Source: Metarhizium brunneum (Eukaryota; Ascomycota; Sordariomycetes; Hypocreales; Clavicipitaceae). Taken from it: DNA of 64,000 nucleotides. The stretch is taken from contig NC_089427.1 of NCBI RefSeq assembly GCF_013426205.1, positions 1,984,001-2,048,000 of the forward strand. Direction: 5' to 3'. The position numbers and the translations under genes are program-made. The notes beneath the pieces are model-generated. The model was not told the origin of the DNA, did no database searches, and saw nothing but the letters and a program-made list of their open reading frames with translations. Shown here piece after piece: positions 12,251 to 23,600 of the stretch (position 1 is the first letter of the stretch; the number at the start of each line of letters is the position of its first letter).

Positions 12251-13932
12251 TTACAATACATCGGCATCACCACCACGCAGGAACAACCCACGCTGGCTTC
12301 CCGTCGTGGGAGGGAGCCTCACAGCCCAAATGATGGCACATGACAAAATACTCAACACTCCTGCCAGCCCAAACGGCAACGATATCCAACCATTACCAGA
12401 CCTGACATCCACCGCCAGCAGCTCTGCCAGCAGCGGGTTCCCAACCAAAGCACCCACCGCCTGGAAGACATTGATGACAGCATAGAGCCCGGATGTCCTC
12501 TCTGGGCTCACCATGGCCGTCGCAATACTCCTCACCAAACTGCTGCAGCAAGCCCAGCTTGTGGCAACGAGGACCATGCCGACTGCAATTGCAATTACAG
12601 ATTGGCCCATGGCCAGCAGCGCAAAGCCGAATGGACAGATGGACATTGTTATCCGTGCAAGCCAAAGGTCGCGAGAGTGGCTGTCCAACCTCCATTTCGT
12701 TTCGAGCCTCCTTCCAATGTATGGCACCACGAGGAGAATAACAATTATTGTCATGGCTGCTCGAATGGTGACTAGTGAGCCGACGCTGGAGATTGGTATG
12801 GACAGCTTCTTGGACGTATATTGAACCAAGATATTGATGGTTGAGGCGTTGAAGCTGTCCACGAAGAGAATTGCCAGTGAGGCGAGCAAGGTTGGCGAAA
12901 GCAGCCACAGGCTCAGACCGCTGCTCTTCGGCGAGAAGAGCCCGATGATTCTCGCCTTCCAGTTCTGTTTCGCGACGTGCGATGAAGCTATTGCGGCCTC
13001 ATCGAATGGCAGCTCCTCTGCATTTTTGGAGGTGCCGAGATGAACCGTCTCTGGGACAAATGAACACATGAAGCACACGCTAAGTCCGAGTCCGTATCCA
13101 AATGCAATCGGCAATGTTGTTCCATAGTTGGCCATGAGAACAGACGCAAGGGGTGTAGAGATGGCTTGCGATATGAGCACGGCCACGGTCAGTTGCAAGA
13201 ATGTGTTTGCCCTACTCGGTCAGCGTCCTGCACCACCATTGAATCGGAGCAAGATTACTCACCTCTTTGCTGGACTGACAATATCGGCGAGCATGGTGTA
13301 AATCGTCGAACTCAGAACTGCCGGCCCGCCACCAATGCCCGTGAGTAGCCAACATAACCACACAAACCTCAACGGGACCAACCACCAAAACCAGCAAACC
13401 ATCAGCACGCCAGCAATCGCCAATGCTAAACCCAGCAAACAGAGTAGCAAAACAGGCCGACGTCCCCATCGATCTGCCAGTATTCCGTACGGTATCGCAA
13501 GAAGTAGACCTAAACAGGGTCAACAAACGACCACCAGAACGCACACACATGAGGGCCTTCTTTACCTGGTACCATCATGAATAAAAACTCAATCCCCTTG
13601 ACACGCGCCAACTCTTCCTGCACAGACGCAATCTTGCATTCCTGCTCCGGGATGGACCCCGGATCCAAATACCGCCGAGGCTCGTGGGTAGAAAAGTATT
13701 GGTAGCAGGCTATGCTTTCGTAGACCCGCGTCAGGGGAAGATTGAGCACAAAGACGGTAGAGTCGAGGCCCGCAAGGATGAAGAAGAGCAGGTAGATGTG
13801 GTACTTGGTGCCGGTGAAGCGCAATTTCTGTCTGGCGCTTTGCGAGGGGAGAAACGGATGTAGCTCTTCGGAGAAGTCATCTGTATTCAAGGACCCTGTG
13901 TCTTGGTCGCGTATTGGGTCCTCGGTTGACAT
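12251..13932 (-). CDS. Major facilitator superfamily transporter (524 aa)
   Basis: Plasma- or organelle-membrane secondary transporter; the substrate cannot be read from sequence. Three exons: 13932-13566, 13509-13263 and 13211-12251. The splices rebuild the MFS signature in the loop between helices 2 and 3, PYGILADRWGRRPVLL, and the junction SPAKR|ANTFLQ. The N-terminal 45 residues are acidic and cytosolic (ending PFLPSQSARQKLRF), followed by hydrophobic segments consistent with 12 helices; a long central loop around KNAEELPFDEAAIASSH is usual between helices 6 and 7. An extended loop after helix 1, containing ESIACYQYFSTHEP and a CKIASVQEEL segment, matches the fungal MFS_1 group often annotated general substrate transporter. 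No biosynthetic cluster genes are adjacent. Confidence 0.88.
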
Positions 13933-15564
13933 GGCGCCGTTGCGGTTGATTGTAGATGCGCCTGAGCTTCACGATATTAGGAACACACAATCTTGACACA
14001 AGAGGACAAACGTTGAAGCAAAGGCACTAGTGCTCTCTAGTCAAAGACAACCAACTCACTGTAGGCTTTGGATACAAGAGACAATTCAGCCAGCCATGGT
14101 GAGTCCGCGTTGATGCGGAGAGCTTCCTTGACAGCAAAGACTGGTGGGGCAAACCCGAACTGGTGGTACAGGCCATGATGGTAAGCTGACACGCAATAGA
14201 CTCGTAAGCTGACTGCATCAGTTTCCCATTGATGTTGCCTGCTGCATGTGGTGGCTTTGCAGCGCGCGTGTTTGCTTCAGGGCGTGGTGAATGTAGTGGA
14301 TGTGGGACGACAATATTTGGTGAACTCCAACATCACATTGTAGCATGACAAAAGGGGACGAGATGAGCACCCACTCCCGGCATCATCATCATCATCCGCA
14401 AGATGCCGCAGCATGGTAGTCTCCCTAAGTTGGTTTCTACGGTTTCCGTGCGTGTTCCCCCCCCAATGCCTTGGTAAACACAAGGACAATAGTCTCATGC
14501 CTGCTGTTTATGCCTAACCGCCCGTAGCGCATAGTCTAGTCGTCTTGTCCTGAAATGCCTACTCCATGGTATGCTGCGGCATGGGCAATTGCTCTGTACG
14601 GCTGTTTTGCATTGTGGCATCATTGAAAATGGTCCATCCGTCGACACATGCACCAGCCACAAATAATAATTTCCCGCACGTAACTGTAGGTACCTAGGTA
14701 GTTGTAACTTATATGAGTGGCAAATTGGGGATAAACTGCTCCGCTGGTCGATTTGTGTCGCGGGAGTCAAGAGTCAAAGGCTCTGGGCAAGAGAGCCCTG
14801 TTTCTGTATGAGGATCGGGCCCAAGATCTCTTTGCAGCCATGTTGGACTATTCCCCAGCAAAAATTGTGCCGATTCACGAGTTACGATGCAGTGTACGGA
14901 GTACTGCGCATGCCGCAAGGGTGAGCATATCACTGGAGCTATTAGAGCCGGAAGGAAACCTCCTTAAATCGTCGGACGCAGCCAGCCTTCGATTTCCTAA
15001 AAGTCAAGTAGAGACATGATACAGCATCAATCGTTAGTTCCGGATCCGGGAATTTTAATGGCATTGGGATGGAATGCGGCGTGTCCATCGGAAGGAAAGC
15101 GAGACAAGTCGATTGTCGGGCGGGGCGGGCATCGCCGTGTTCATCGAGTACAAGTAGGAGCTGCTGCAAGATTAAAATATTTGGTTGTCAATTTTGGGCT
15201 CGGCCAAGCTTCTTTGACGATCATGTTGGACAGAACCATGGCCTCGGAAGTTGGATGAGAAATCAAATGTCAAGTAGCATGTAGTAAATCTCCGTAGTAG
15301 GCGAGATATTGCATGTGTAATGTATGTATGTATCTACGCCGCTGTGGAGCTAAAGGTGGACCGGCATTACATAATCAACGTTGAATCTACACTTGATTTT
15401 CTTTGCCTGAGAAATTTTCACCAGGCTTTCCCTTTTTCCACTCTCTTGCTCCTAGGGATCGCACCACGGACGTAAGGTCTCACACAAACAACCCTTGTGC
15501 TGGATGGACGTGCTCAAAGGTTTCCTTGAGCGGCTTCTTTGCTCTCGTCTGCAGTGCCTAAACG
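13933..15564. other. Intergenic 1.6 kb
   Basis: 5' flank of the MFS gene and beyond. Contains a palindromic GGTACCTAGGTAG (about 14690-14702) and a GTACGGAGTAC motif (14894-14904). Short frames on both strands lack motifs. I see no supportable gene. Confidence 0.55.
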
Positions 15565-15870
15565 ATGAGCCGCCAGAAAGAACCCGGCGCTGTTTACCAG
15601 CCACAGAATGACGACTATCTCGGAGCACTGGCCCTATTTTCTGGTCAGTGGTTGAGTTTTCCAGTAGTCATGTCAGATCAGGTAGGTCTGTCAGCCATTG
15701 ACGACACATCTCTTGCTACGGGTTTCCATTTTCATCGTCCCTTTCTTCTTTGTTTGCAACGGCATATGTGTGTACAGCGGTGGGCTATCTTTGTGCTCCA
15801 ACTGCTGAAGGATGAATTCAACGTGCCAAGACAAAACATCCCCTTCATTACCAAACACCGCTGCTCTTGA
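15565..15870 (+). CDS. Possible 69-aa two-exon hypothetical protein
   Basis: Low confidence. A start ATG with fair context (AACGATGAG) opens a frame encoding a hydrophilic start, then DDYLGALALFSGQWLSF. A canonical intron (GTAGGT at 15682 to GTACAG ending 15777) would join, in phase 0, MSDQ to RWAIFVLQLLKDEFNVP and end after KHRCS. Without splicing the same frame is also open (101 aa). I recognise no family; it could be a remnant of a larger membrane protein. Confidence 0.3.
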   Translation: MSRQKEPGAVYQPQNDDYLGALALFSGQWLSFPVVMSDQVGLSAIDDTSLATGFHFHRPFLLCLQRHMCVQRWAIFVLQLLKDEFNVPRQNIPFITKHRCS

Positions 15871-17435
15871 TTCTCTACGGACTCTGGTGCATGAAGATGG
15901 GGATACATTTCAATTCTGGTGCAGTGATTTCTGTGTCTGTCTGCCAATGTTGTGAACGACGAAAGCTCCACAGTATACAATGCTCGATGCCACGTAAACG
16001 GCGTTGCCCGTCTTTAGATACCGGGATGATGGGCATAGCATCAGCCGTGATGCATTGCGAGCAATTAATCGTTCATGTTCAGATGCAGTCGCGCCGTGAG
16101 CGCATCGGACTCGCCGTGTTCTCAACCCAATCGGAACAGGTCGAATCTATGCTCCATGCATTATCGAGGCAATGGCACCCAATGCACTAGGAACCCAGAA
16201 TAGTTAAGCCCTGTAGGCTGTGACAAAGACGGGCAATTCGCCATCCGCATCGGGTTGCGTTGTTGACGAGCTAGTGCAACAAATGCCATGCAGAGCTGAA
16301 CGGCACAGGCGGCGGCGGCTGTGCAACGTGCTGCCTCACAATTCGGCCATCCAGAACATGCGCGGATGGTGTCTGTCGTGCTGGTGGCTGGGCGACAAAG
16401 ACGCCTGGTGCTCTAGTCCAATGCAGCTCCCATTGAAGCACATATGTACGAAGGAGGGCTGGTGTTGCCGGAGACATGGAGTGGTGCGCCCGCCCATGGC
16501 GATGGAAGCAAGGGCCGGGCTCATGACATTGTAGTTAACCGCCAAGGCGGCAAAGACCGCTGTAATGCGTGGAAACGAGGCTCTGGGCGGCCGAGCCGAC
16601 ATGAAAGCGCCGTTATGGCCACGTTGGAAAATGCGCATCAAAATTCGAGGTTTGAAAAAGACCACTAACGGAGTACGATAGCCTGACAAACCCTCGGGTC
16701 CTCGTTTCAGCCTCTGGGCCTATGAGGTCAGGTGCTCCACCAGTGGATGTTCCTCCACCACGATGGAACTGGCTGAATCAACTCAAACTCGTGCCGAGAA
16801 ACGGCGCGCCCATTCACCCAGGTGCAGTGTGGGTATAAGAAGCGTATTTGACGAGACTCGACAAGGTGCCACCAATAATGTCTCTATCGCCAAGTCTACG
16901 CTAACGTGCAACTGGTAGACGATTTGCTCGCATACGATTCCGAAACCCCCCTCTTTCCCCAAAACGAATGACACCATGGCCTGGCCCATCTTGGTGGTTG
17001 AAGCCGGCCGCGTCTAGTCAGGGCCAAACTACTAATCAATTGTCCGCCGTTCGACCGACATACGTGGGCGCTCCCCCAAGACTCCAAGAGTCCTTTGTCG
17101 GGGGCATGGATTGACCCGCAGGCCTGTCAAGCGGGAGATGGAAGGGGTAGAGAGCGATGCGCTAGCGGATTGTCGTCTTCCGAGGCCAGGAAGATTGAGT
17201 TTGCAATCTACGTCTCGACACCACCAGTTCATTCTGAATATGCAGCACAGTTTCCACGAAAGCGGTCAAGCGAGATAAAGCAAGCTCGACAACCAATGTA
17301 ATGGATGACGGGGCGCCCGCCATGTTGGAATATTCAGCCACGAACGGCAGTACGCGCGCGCAAGGCTGTGTGTGTGTCATGGCTGTAGAACAGGCTGCCG
17401 TTTATTGGGATATTATGGGGAAGCACAGCGAGCAT

Positions 17436-17467
17436 GGCGACACGGCGACACGGCGACACGGCGACAC
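17436..17467. repeat. 8-bp tandem repeat GGCGACAC x4
   Basis: Four perfect head-to-tail copies of GGCGACAC in non-coding DNA. A simple minisatellite. Confidence 0.85.
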
Positions 17468-18424
17468 GGGACATTTTGCTTTCTTCCCGTCCACTCGGGA
17501 TCTGCCCTTCCTGGGGGCTGAGATAGAAACACAAATACATACATGACAGAGCAGATATGGACGAGCTGAAGGGTCAGGACACGGCCGCTTTCATGGTATG
17601 GAACGTCTCGGCATAGCTCATCAGTCAAGGTGTGACAGCTATCGCTGTGCCATGGAGCCCAATGGATGGACTTGACCAGTGTATGCAGTACCAGTATGTA
17701 AGTATGTACGGAGTAGTGTCTTCGATACGCCGCACGGAGAGGAGTTTCGGAGCGGACTTGTTTTCTTTTTTGTGCGCCGGTTGTGAGCGCAAGTACGGAG
17801 CAAGACCCAACCAACCAGACGGCCCTTGGATGATGCTGAGCCACAGGTTTTTCATGACAGACGACGATGCCCACGCTTATGAGAGAGGGAGAGAGAGACA
17901 TGCGGAGGAACATGTCGTGCATAGCACCCTGCGTAGTGCTCGAGGGTTTCTCCGTGGACGCAAAGGGCAGGCTCTCAAGCCAAGCATACATACATAACAT
18001 GACGATGTGCGATGCGCCAACGACAAAGGAAACAATGAGCAGGAATGCAAGAGGAGCAAACATGTGCAATAATACAGAGTGCTGTACATACAGGAACTAC
18101 TAGACAGTACTAATATGGTAAATCATAAATGCCATGCCATCGTGGTGTCAGCAAGCGGACAATCTGGATGAGGCGAACATTGAATCCTCAAACCAGAAAT
18201 CATCATCTTGGTCGGCTCCACCGTTGACGGCCCTGGAAGCCACAAGCTCCGTCTTCGAGCCCGCCAGTCCCGCGCCAGAGCGCTGGGGCAAGCCTCTCCC
18301 AGGAACAGGGGCCGCTTGATTGCGTCCGGACAGGGGCAGAACCTTAAGATTGCTGGGAGGGTGGACGGATTAGGAATAGCTGCAGTAGCGCCGAAGCCGC
18401 TGGCGGACACATCATCTGGATGGT

Positions 18425-18459
18425 GAGGTGTCGATGAGGTGTGAGGTGTGAGGTGTGGG
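18425..18459. repeat. GAGGTGT-type tandem repeat
   Basis: Imperfect tandem copies of GAGGTGT/GATGAGGTGT in non-coding DNA, the last three perfect. Confidence 0.7.
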
Positions 18460-20510
18460 TGTCGCCTGCCGATTTGGCAATGCCATTGACCACCAGAGGT
18501 CTCTGGGACCATCAACAGAGTGGAAAGAACTGCAAATGCAAGTGCAGATGATGCACATGCGGGCCCGCGAGAGGACCGCGACACGCCCGCCAAGGAGACA
18601 AGTGACGCAAAACATGCTGTGCGCGGCTGGTTGCGAGCAAGGCCGGGGCCGATTCAGTCATGGCACCACCAGCCGGTTCAATGTTGTAAAGATTATCATG
18701 CGTGTTCTGACCAAACGGGGCACGCCCCCCTCTTCGAAAGAAGAAAAGAAAAAACCAAGACACCATAGCAATGCTAACTACCTAGGTACCTGGGCAACTA
18801 CGAATACGGAGCACCTAAATTCACACTAATAAGTTCGAGTACGATTAAGATTAAGATGAGAGGGGTCAAGAGCAAAAGCAAACGCACAAGTACAAGCAAA
18901 AAGAATCTGGGCTAGACTAGACGGGCTAGAGCTAGAGCTGGTAGTTACTAATAGCCCGGTATGCCGAGATGGAATTCCAGTACATTAAATAACTAAGTGA
19001 CGGGACGGCACATGGGACAAATGGGATACTCGTACGCATAATAAATGTAAACGGCTGCGGTTGCTACGTTTGTCTGCGGCCCTTTGACCGCCTCTGCTCT
19101 GTGCTGGCTACATGTATGTATATTACTGCTGGTCTTTGGTTCCTTCACAATCCATCTTACCCCCGTCTTGGGAGCCCTGTTGGTTTGGAGCTCCATCGAT
19201 CCCCGTCATTCCCGCCGAATCCATAGCACACGAGTTATAGCCTGCATTGCTCCGTATTCCATTTGATGGGCCATCTTCTCGAGCCGTCGAGTCCCGGCAT
19301 TGCCTCAGAAAAGGGTCCGGTCCCTGCCTCGTCGGAAGAGCTGCGGGCTCACCCAAGATTCCGTCCATCCGCGCAGCCCATCCATCGTCAGCCACGACGC
19401 CAAAACGGCGTCATCTTGATGAGTACCTGGGTGCCGAGGTAGGCTGCAACGAGACGGCACAGCACGTCGCAGCACATCGCAGCACAGGGCTCTGCACGGG
19501 GTGCAGGGACAATAAAAAAGCCATCACACCAGACTCTCTCTGCTTGGTCTAATACGGCCAGAGCTACAGCAGCCTTGAGAGCGGGAGAGGGATAAAAAAA
19601 AAATAGCAACTCTGGCGACGTCTGGAGCGTTTTGAAAACCCGAATTGGCCCAAAATTGAGCAAAGCCCGCACAGCACCAGCCGCATAAGACGGCTCTCAG
19701 CTTTCTTTCAGCCCTGGTGCTGCTGAAAAGTCTCCCCCCCCAAAACCCCTGCATACCCTAATTAAGATCCATCGTCAAATCTCCTTGTCTGACTCGGCTC
19801 CCTGGCCCCAGGGGAGCAGCCTATTACACGTCACTCTCCAGCACGGACAGACGGCCAGCACAGCTCATCTCCGGGTCCCGAATTGACCAGTTGATCACCA
19901 CGGGGCAGACTTGGGGTAGGCTCTTGGGGCAAACTTGGGAGGGCTCGGCCTTGTCGCGTTTCGTTTTTCAAAAGAGGAACAAAAAAAGAACAGAGAACAC
20001 TGACTGACTGACTGACATTGCTCCCCTCTGAATCTGCCTCTGCTCCTGGACACTGGCGCTTGGCAAGGCGGCTGGACGTTACTTACTACTACTTCACTGC
20101 CATTTCCCCTCTCCTCAGCGTCACAGGAAAGCCATCTTGTCTTCATTGCCTTCTCACTCTTGGACCTTACCTTTCCCCTTTGGCACCCCTGCGTCCCTGA
20201 CCGACCAGGCTATTAGGGTAGCCGACGAGTCAAAAGAACCGAGTTGGAAGAAAAGCAATTGCGTTGTTTAGCCGCCTGGTGTTTTTTCCCTTCTCCTTTT
20301 CTGCCGGTCCTTTTCTCCATTTACAACGCCTCTGGGACGACGACGACGACAACGACGACTCTTCTCTCTGCCGGCCAGAGATCCAATAAAAAAAAGAGAC
20401 GGAGAGGCGCACGCACGGAAAGAGAAGCAATGCTCGGCTGAACCGTCAATTTGCCACTGAGTCCTTTCGCTTTGCGCCGTGTGACGCTCTTGTGACAAAC
20501 GGGCATCGAG

Positions 20511-20581
20511 GTAATCTCTTTTTTTCTTGCTCCAATTGCCCCGTCATTTCTCTCTTTTGCCCCCCTGCTCTTCTTCAACAG
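20511..20581 (+). other. Likely 5'-leader intron of the DUF1765 gene
   Basis: A 71-nt stretch begins GTAATC after CATCGAG, is pyrimidine-rich throughout and ends CTTCAACAG. If removed, it takes out the in-frame ATG at 20527 and leaves the ATG at 20614 as the first of the reading frame, which is why that start was chosen. Confidence 0.6.
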
Positions 20582-20613
20582 CGAAGAAGAGCGAGGCATT
20601 GGCTTCTGGTGCC

Positions 20614-23600
20614 ATGGGTGCAACTGCTGTCATGGCCCCGACTCTGCAGCTCTCGCAGCGCCCACTTTCTGCATCTGAGCTCTTGGGCCCAACCGATGTC
20701 CTCTCAGGCTCATCTCTCCATCATCGCTCCGTCTCCGTTGCTACCGGCTCGACTTGTCGAAACACCGGAACCGACGACCTGAAAGTCCCAGAGCTGGACC
20801 TGGTGGCATTTGACTTGCCGTCTTTCAATACCGATTTCAAACTCGACACTCTGGTCTTTGCCAATGATAGAGAGCCTACTCCCGTCGCCCAACCCAAACT
20901 GTCTCCACAACCCGAGGTAGTGGAAGCTACAACGTCTGAAGCGAAGCTGCCCAGACAAGCTTCCATAGCTCGGAGCAAACGAAACTTGCTGATTGACAGA
21001 CCCCGGTCATGGCTGATGCCTACAAGCAAGTTTGCCAAGGAATTGCCAAATACGAGTGACGGGGGCGGCCGCCTAGAATCAAGCGTGTCTCTTCAAAAGC
21101 CCATTGCTGGCACCACATCGACAACGGCGACGACGACGACGACGACGAGGAGGACATCACCACCTTCTCCCCTGTCGGGAAGCTCCGAAGGCTTTGCCAA
21201 TTTTGCAAGGCGCTCCTGGATCTCACGCTCTCCTCGTCCATCCTCCCCCAAGCATGCGTTCGAGCAGTCCGTTGCAGAGCAGGTTCAACCAGGCCGTGAG
21301 GGGCTAGCCCGTACATCCACTGTCAAGGCATCCAAACCACCAGCCCGATTACAGATCATTACGAATAGCGGCGAGACGACTGAACAAGCAAAACAGCAAC
21401 CAGAGAAACTCAGAGCAACTGCGAAGCCGTTTACGAGGGCCACGTCATACTTTTTCAAAATCAAAGGCAGACACCAAAACGCCTACCTCGGCCGGGACGG
21501 TGCGGAATCTGACCACAGTTGCGGTTCATCAGCCACCAGCCTTAACCGTACCTCCAACAGCATCCGTACGAGCGCCTCCCCGTCCATCTGCAGTGATGGT
21601 AATACCAACACGCCCATTACCGATGAATCCTGCAACGAAATGACGCCCAAGGTCCGTGACCCGCTGTGGTCGGCTTTCAAGACTCTCGATGTTGAGACGA
21701 GGGCCTTTGGGTCCAAGCAAACCTCCCACCGTGTTGCCCAGATCCATTCGGTTTTGCTACCCTTTTTGAAACGTACACGAGACAACCCGTCGGCCAAAAC
21801 GATTGCCCTCGAGGATGTTGAGAGGCGAGCCATCATTCTCAACAAGTGGTGGATGTCTCTGCTAGATATGCTCCATGGGCAGTTGCAGCAGCCCATCCCT
21901 GGCGTGGACCGTCCCGTGCTGCTGGAAGCCGCAACGATGCTCATGATGCGGCCTGAATGGCGACGGGCGACCACGTACATGCAGCCACTGGCGGAACGGT
22001 CACCCTCGGAACGCGTGCGCTCACGATCATGGACGAATGCCTCAAAATCGACGACGGATGGCTCCGTCCACTCAGACATGTTTGCCGAATCTGCAGAGCA
22101 CAATGTTCGGACCATGTTTGTGGCCAACCTGGTCAAGCAAATGGCCTATGTCGTGGACAAGATGTCATTGCGCCACGCGCCTTTAAGCTTGGTCAACTTT
22201 TCCGGGAAGACGTGTGCCTACGCCTTCTTCTTCGCCCCAGGAGTTGCCGACGTTTTGCTGCGGCTCTGGGGGCTTACGCCGGAGCTCATCAAGCGAGCCG
22301 GGACGGAATTTGGGCTCCCTCGCAGAGACGTGGGTGAAAGTGACGACATCACCGCCCTGTTCCCACCCAAGTTGGGACCGTTGAGTTGGACTTCGCCTAG
22401 AGCCATGTGGGACGCTCTCAAGAAAATTCCCAAGATGCCGTTGCTCGTGGCGAGAATACCTTGGACTGGTCCCTGGGTCGGTCGGTGGAAGGGCCGAGAT
22501 ACCGACCTCTTCTTCATCTTTTTCAAGTATTTCCACGTTCTCTCGGACCAGTTCATTCCCCCGGGATTGCCCCTCACGGAAAAGGCTCGGTCGCCCGCAT
22601 TTGCCCTGGTTCATGCACAGCTATTGTCCATTGTAGACTCGACGATTCACCGACAAACTGGCATTGAGCCCGTGGCGTACGCTCCACTAATTGACTCGGT
22701 TAACGGAGCAGACTCGGCTCTGCCCATGCCTCTCCCACCACCGAGTAATGCAATCCGGGTCATGGGCGAGAACAGGCTCGTCATCTTGCTCAAAGACTGC
22801 TTGTTCGACGATGGTCCGGAAGTCGCAGGTGCCAAGCATACCTTTGCCGAATCGTTTGCTGCCACACTCAAGGCGGCCGCAAGCAAGACGTCGCTGTACG
22901 ACAACTCTGCGTGCTTTACACTTTGCGACTTTTTGGAAGAGATCTTGATGGTTTACCATGACTTCGAGACAACAGCTGCTGCCCCAGCCAGCTACATTGA
23001 CTGGCCTTTCTGGATCGAGGTGTGCAAACGCATGTCGAGCTCAATGAACACCATGTCCGAAGTCCGCATGCTGTCTTTTGTCTTTACCGTGTGGGATGCC
23101 ATGGCCAGAGACTCGCGCATGAAGGCGGCCGTGTGTTTAGAGTGGCTCCTGGCCGAGGAGTCGTTTAATGCGTATTTCAACAACTGGTGCCCCATGGTTC
23201 GAGCTTACTACCAGCGCCTTATTTGCTGGCGAATGTGTCGATACACTGGTGGCTCCGATGAAATGGACATGAATATCTACCTCGCGGCAGCCGCACGACT
23301 CAAGACCAACTGGGCTCACTACTTGTACTTGAAGCAAACCGCAGAAGAGACGGGCAAAATAGCTCCGTCAACGGCACCCATGTCCCCTGCCATGGGCAAG
23401 AAGTTTATGATCATTCGCCAAGAGGCCACCTCGCCGAATCCGGGCCTGTTCATGGGCTTCGACACATTCGCCAGAACCACAGCAACATCATCGAAATCCA
23501 ACCACCAGCTCCTGCTTGGTATCGATTCCCCAGACACTGGCGTACTCGGCCGCAGCGATAATGGAAAGAAGCGTTGGTCGCTGCTGGGGAAAGTCCTCGC

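Larger units (their letters stand above)
15871..20510. other. 4.6-kb gene desert with weak coding traces
   Basis: No gene can be supported. Two minus-strand stretches read like terminal exons: 18375-18148, ending ADQDDDFWFEDSMFASSRLSAC, and about 19410-19123, with FGVVADDGWAARMDGILGEP; neither can be extended to a full gene by eye. Simple repeats lie at 17436 and 18425, TGAC repeats at about 20001, and scattered TACGGAGTA motifs at 16668 and 17706. The right-hand 500 bp are pyrimidine-rich leader and promoter DNA of the DUF1765 gene. Confidence 0.5.

Noticed and set aside
20527..20613. Upstream in-frame ATG of the DUF1765 gene adding 29 residues
   Set aside because: It falls inside a pyrimidine-rich stretch with GTAATC...CAACAG ends, most likely a leader intron, and the added residues look like translated intron.
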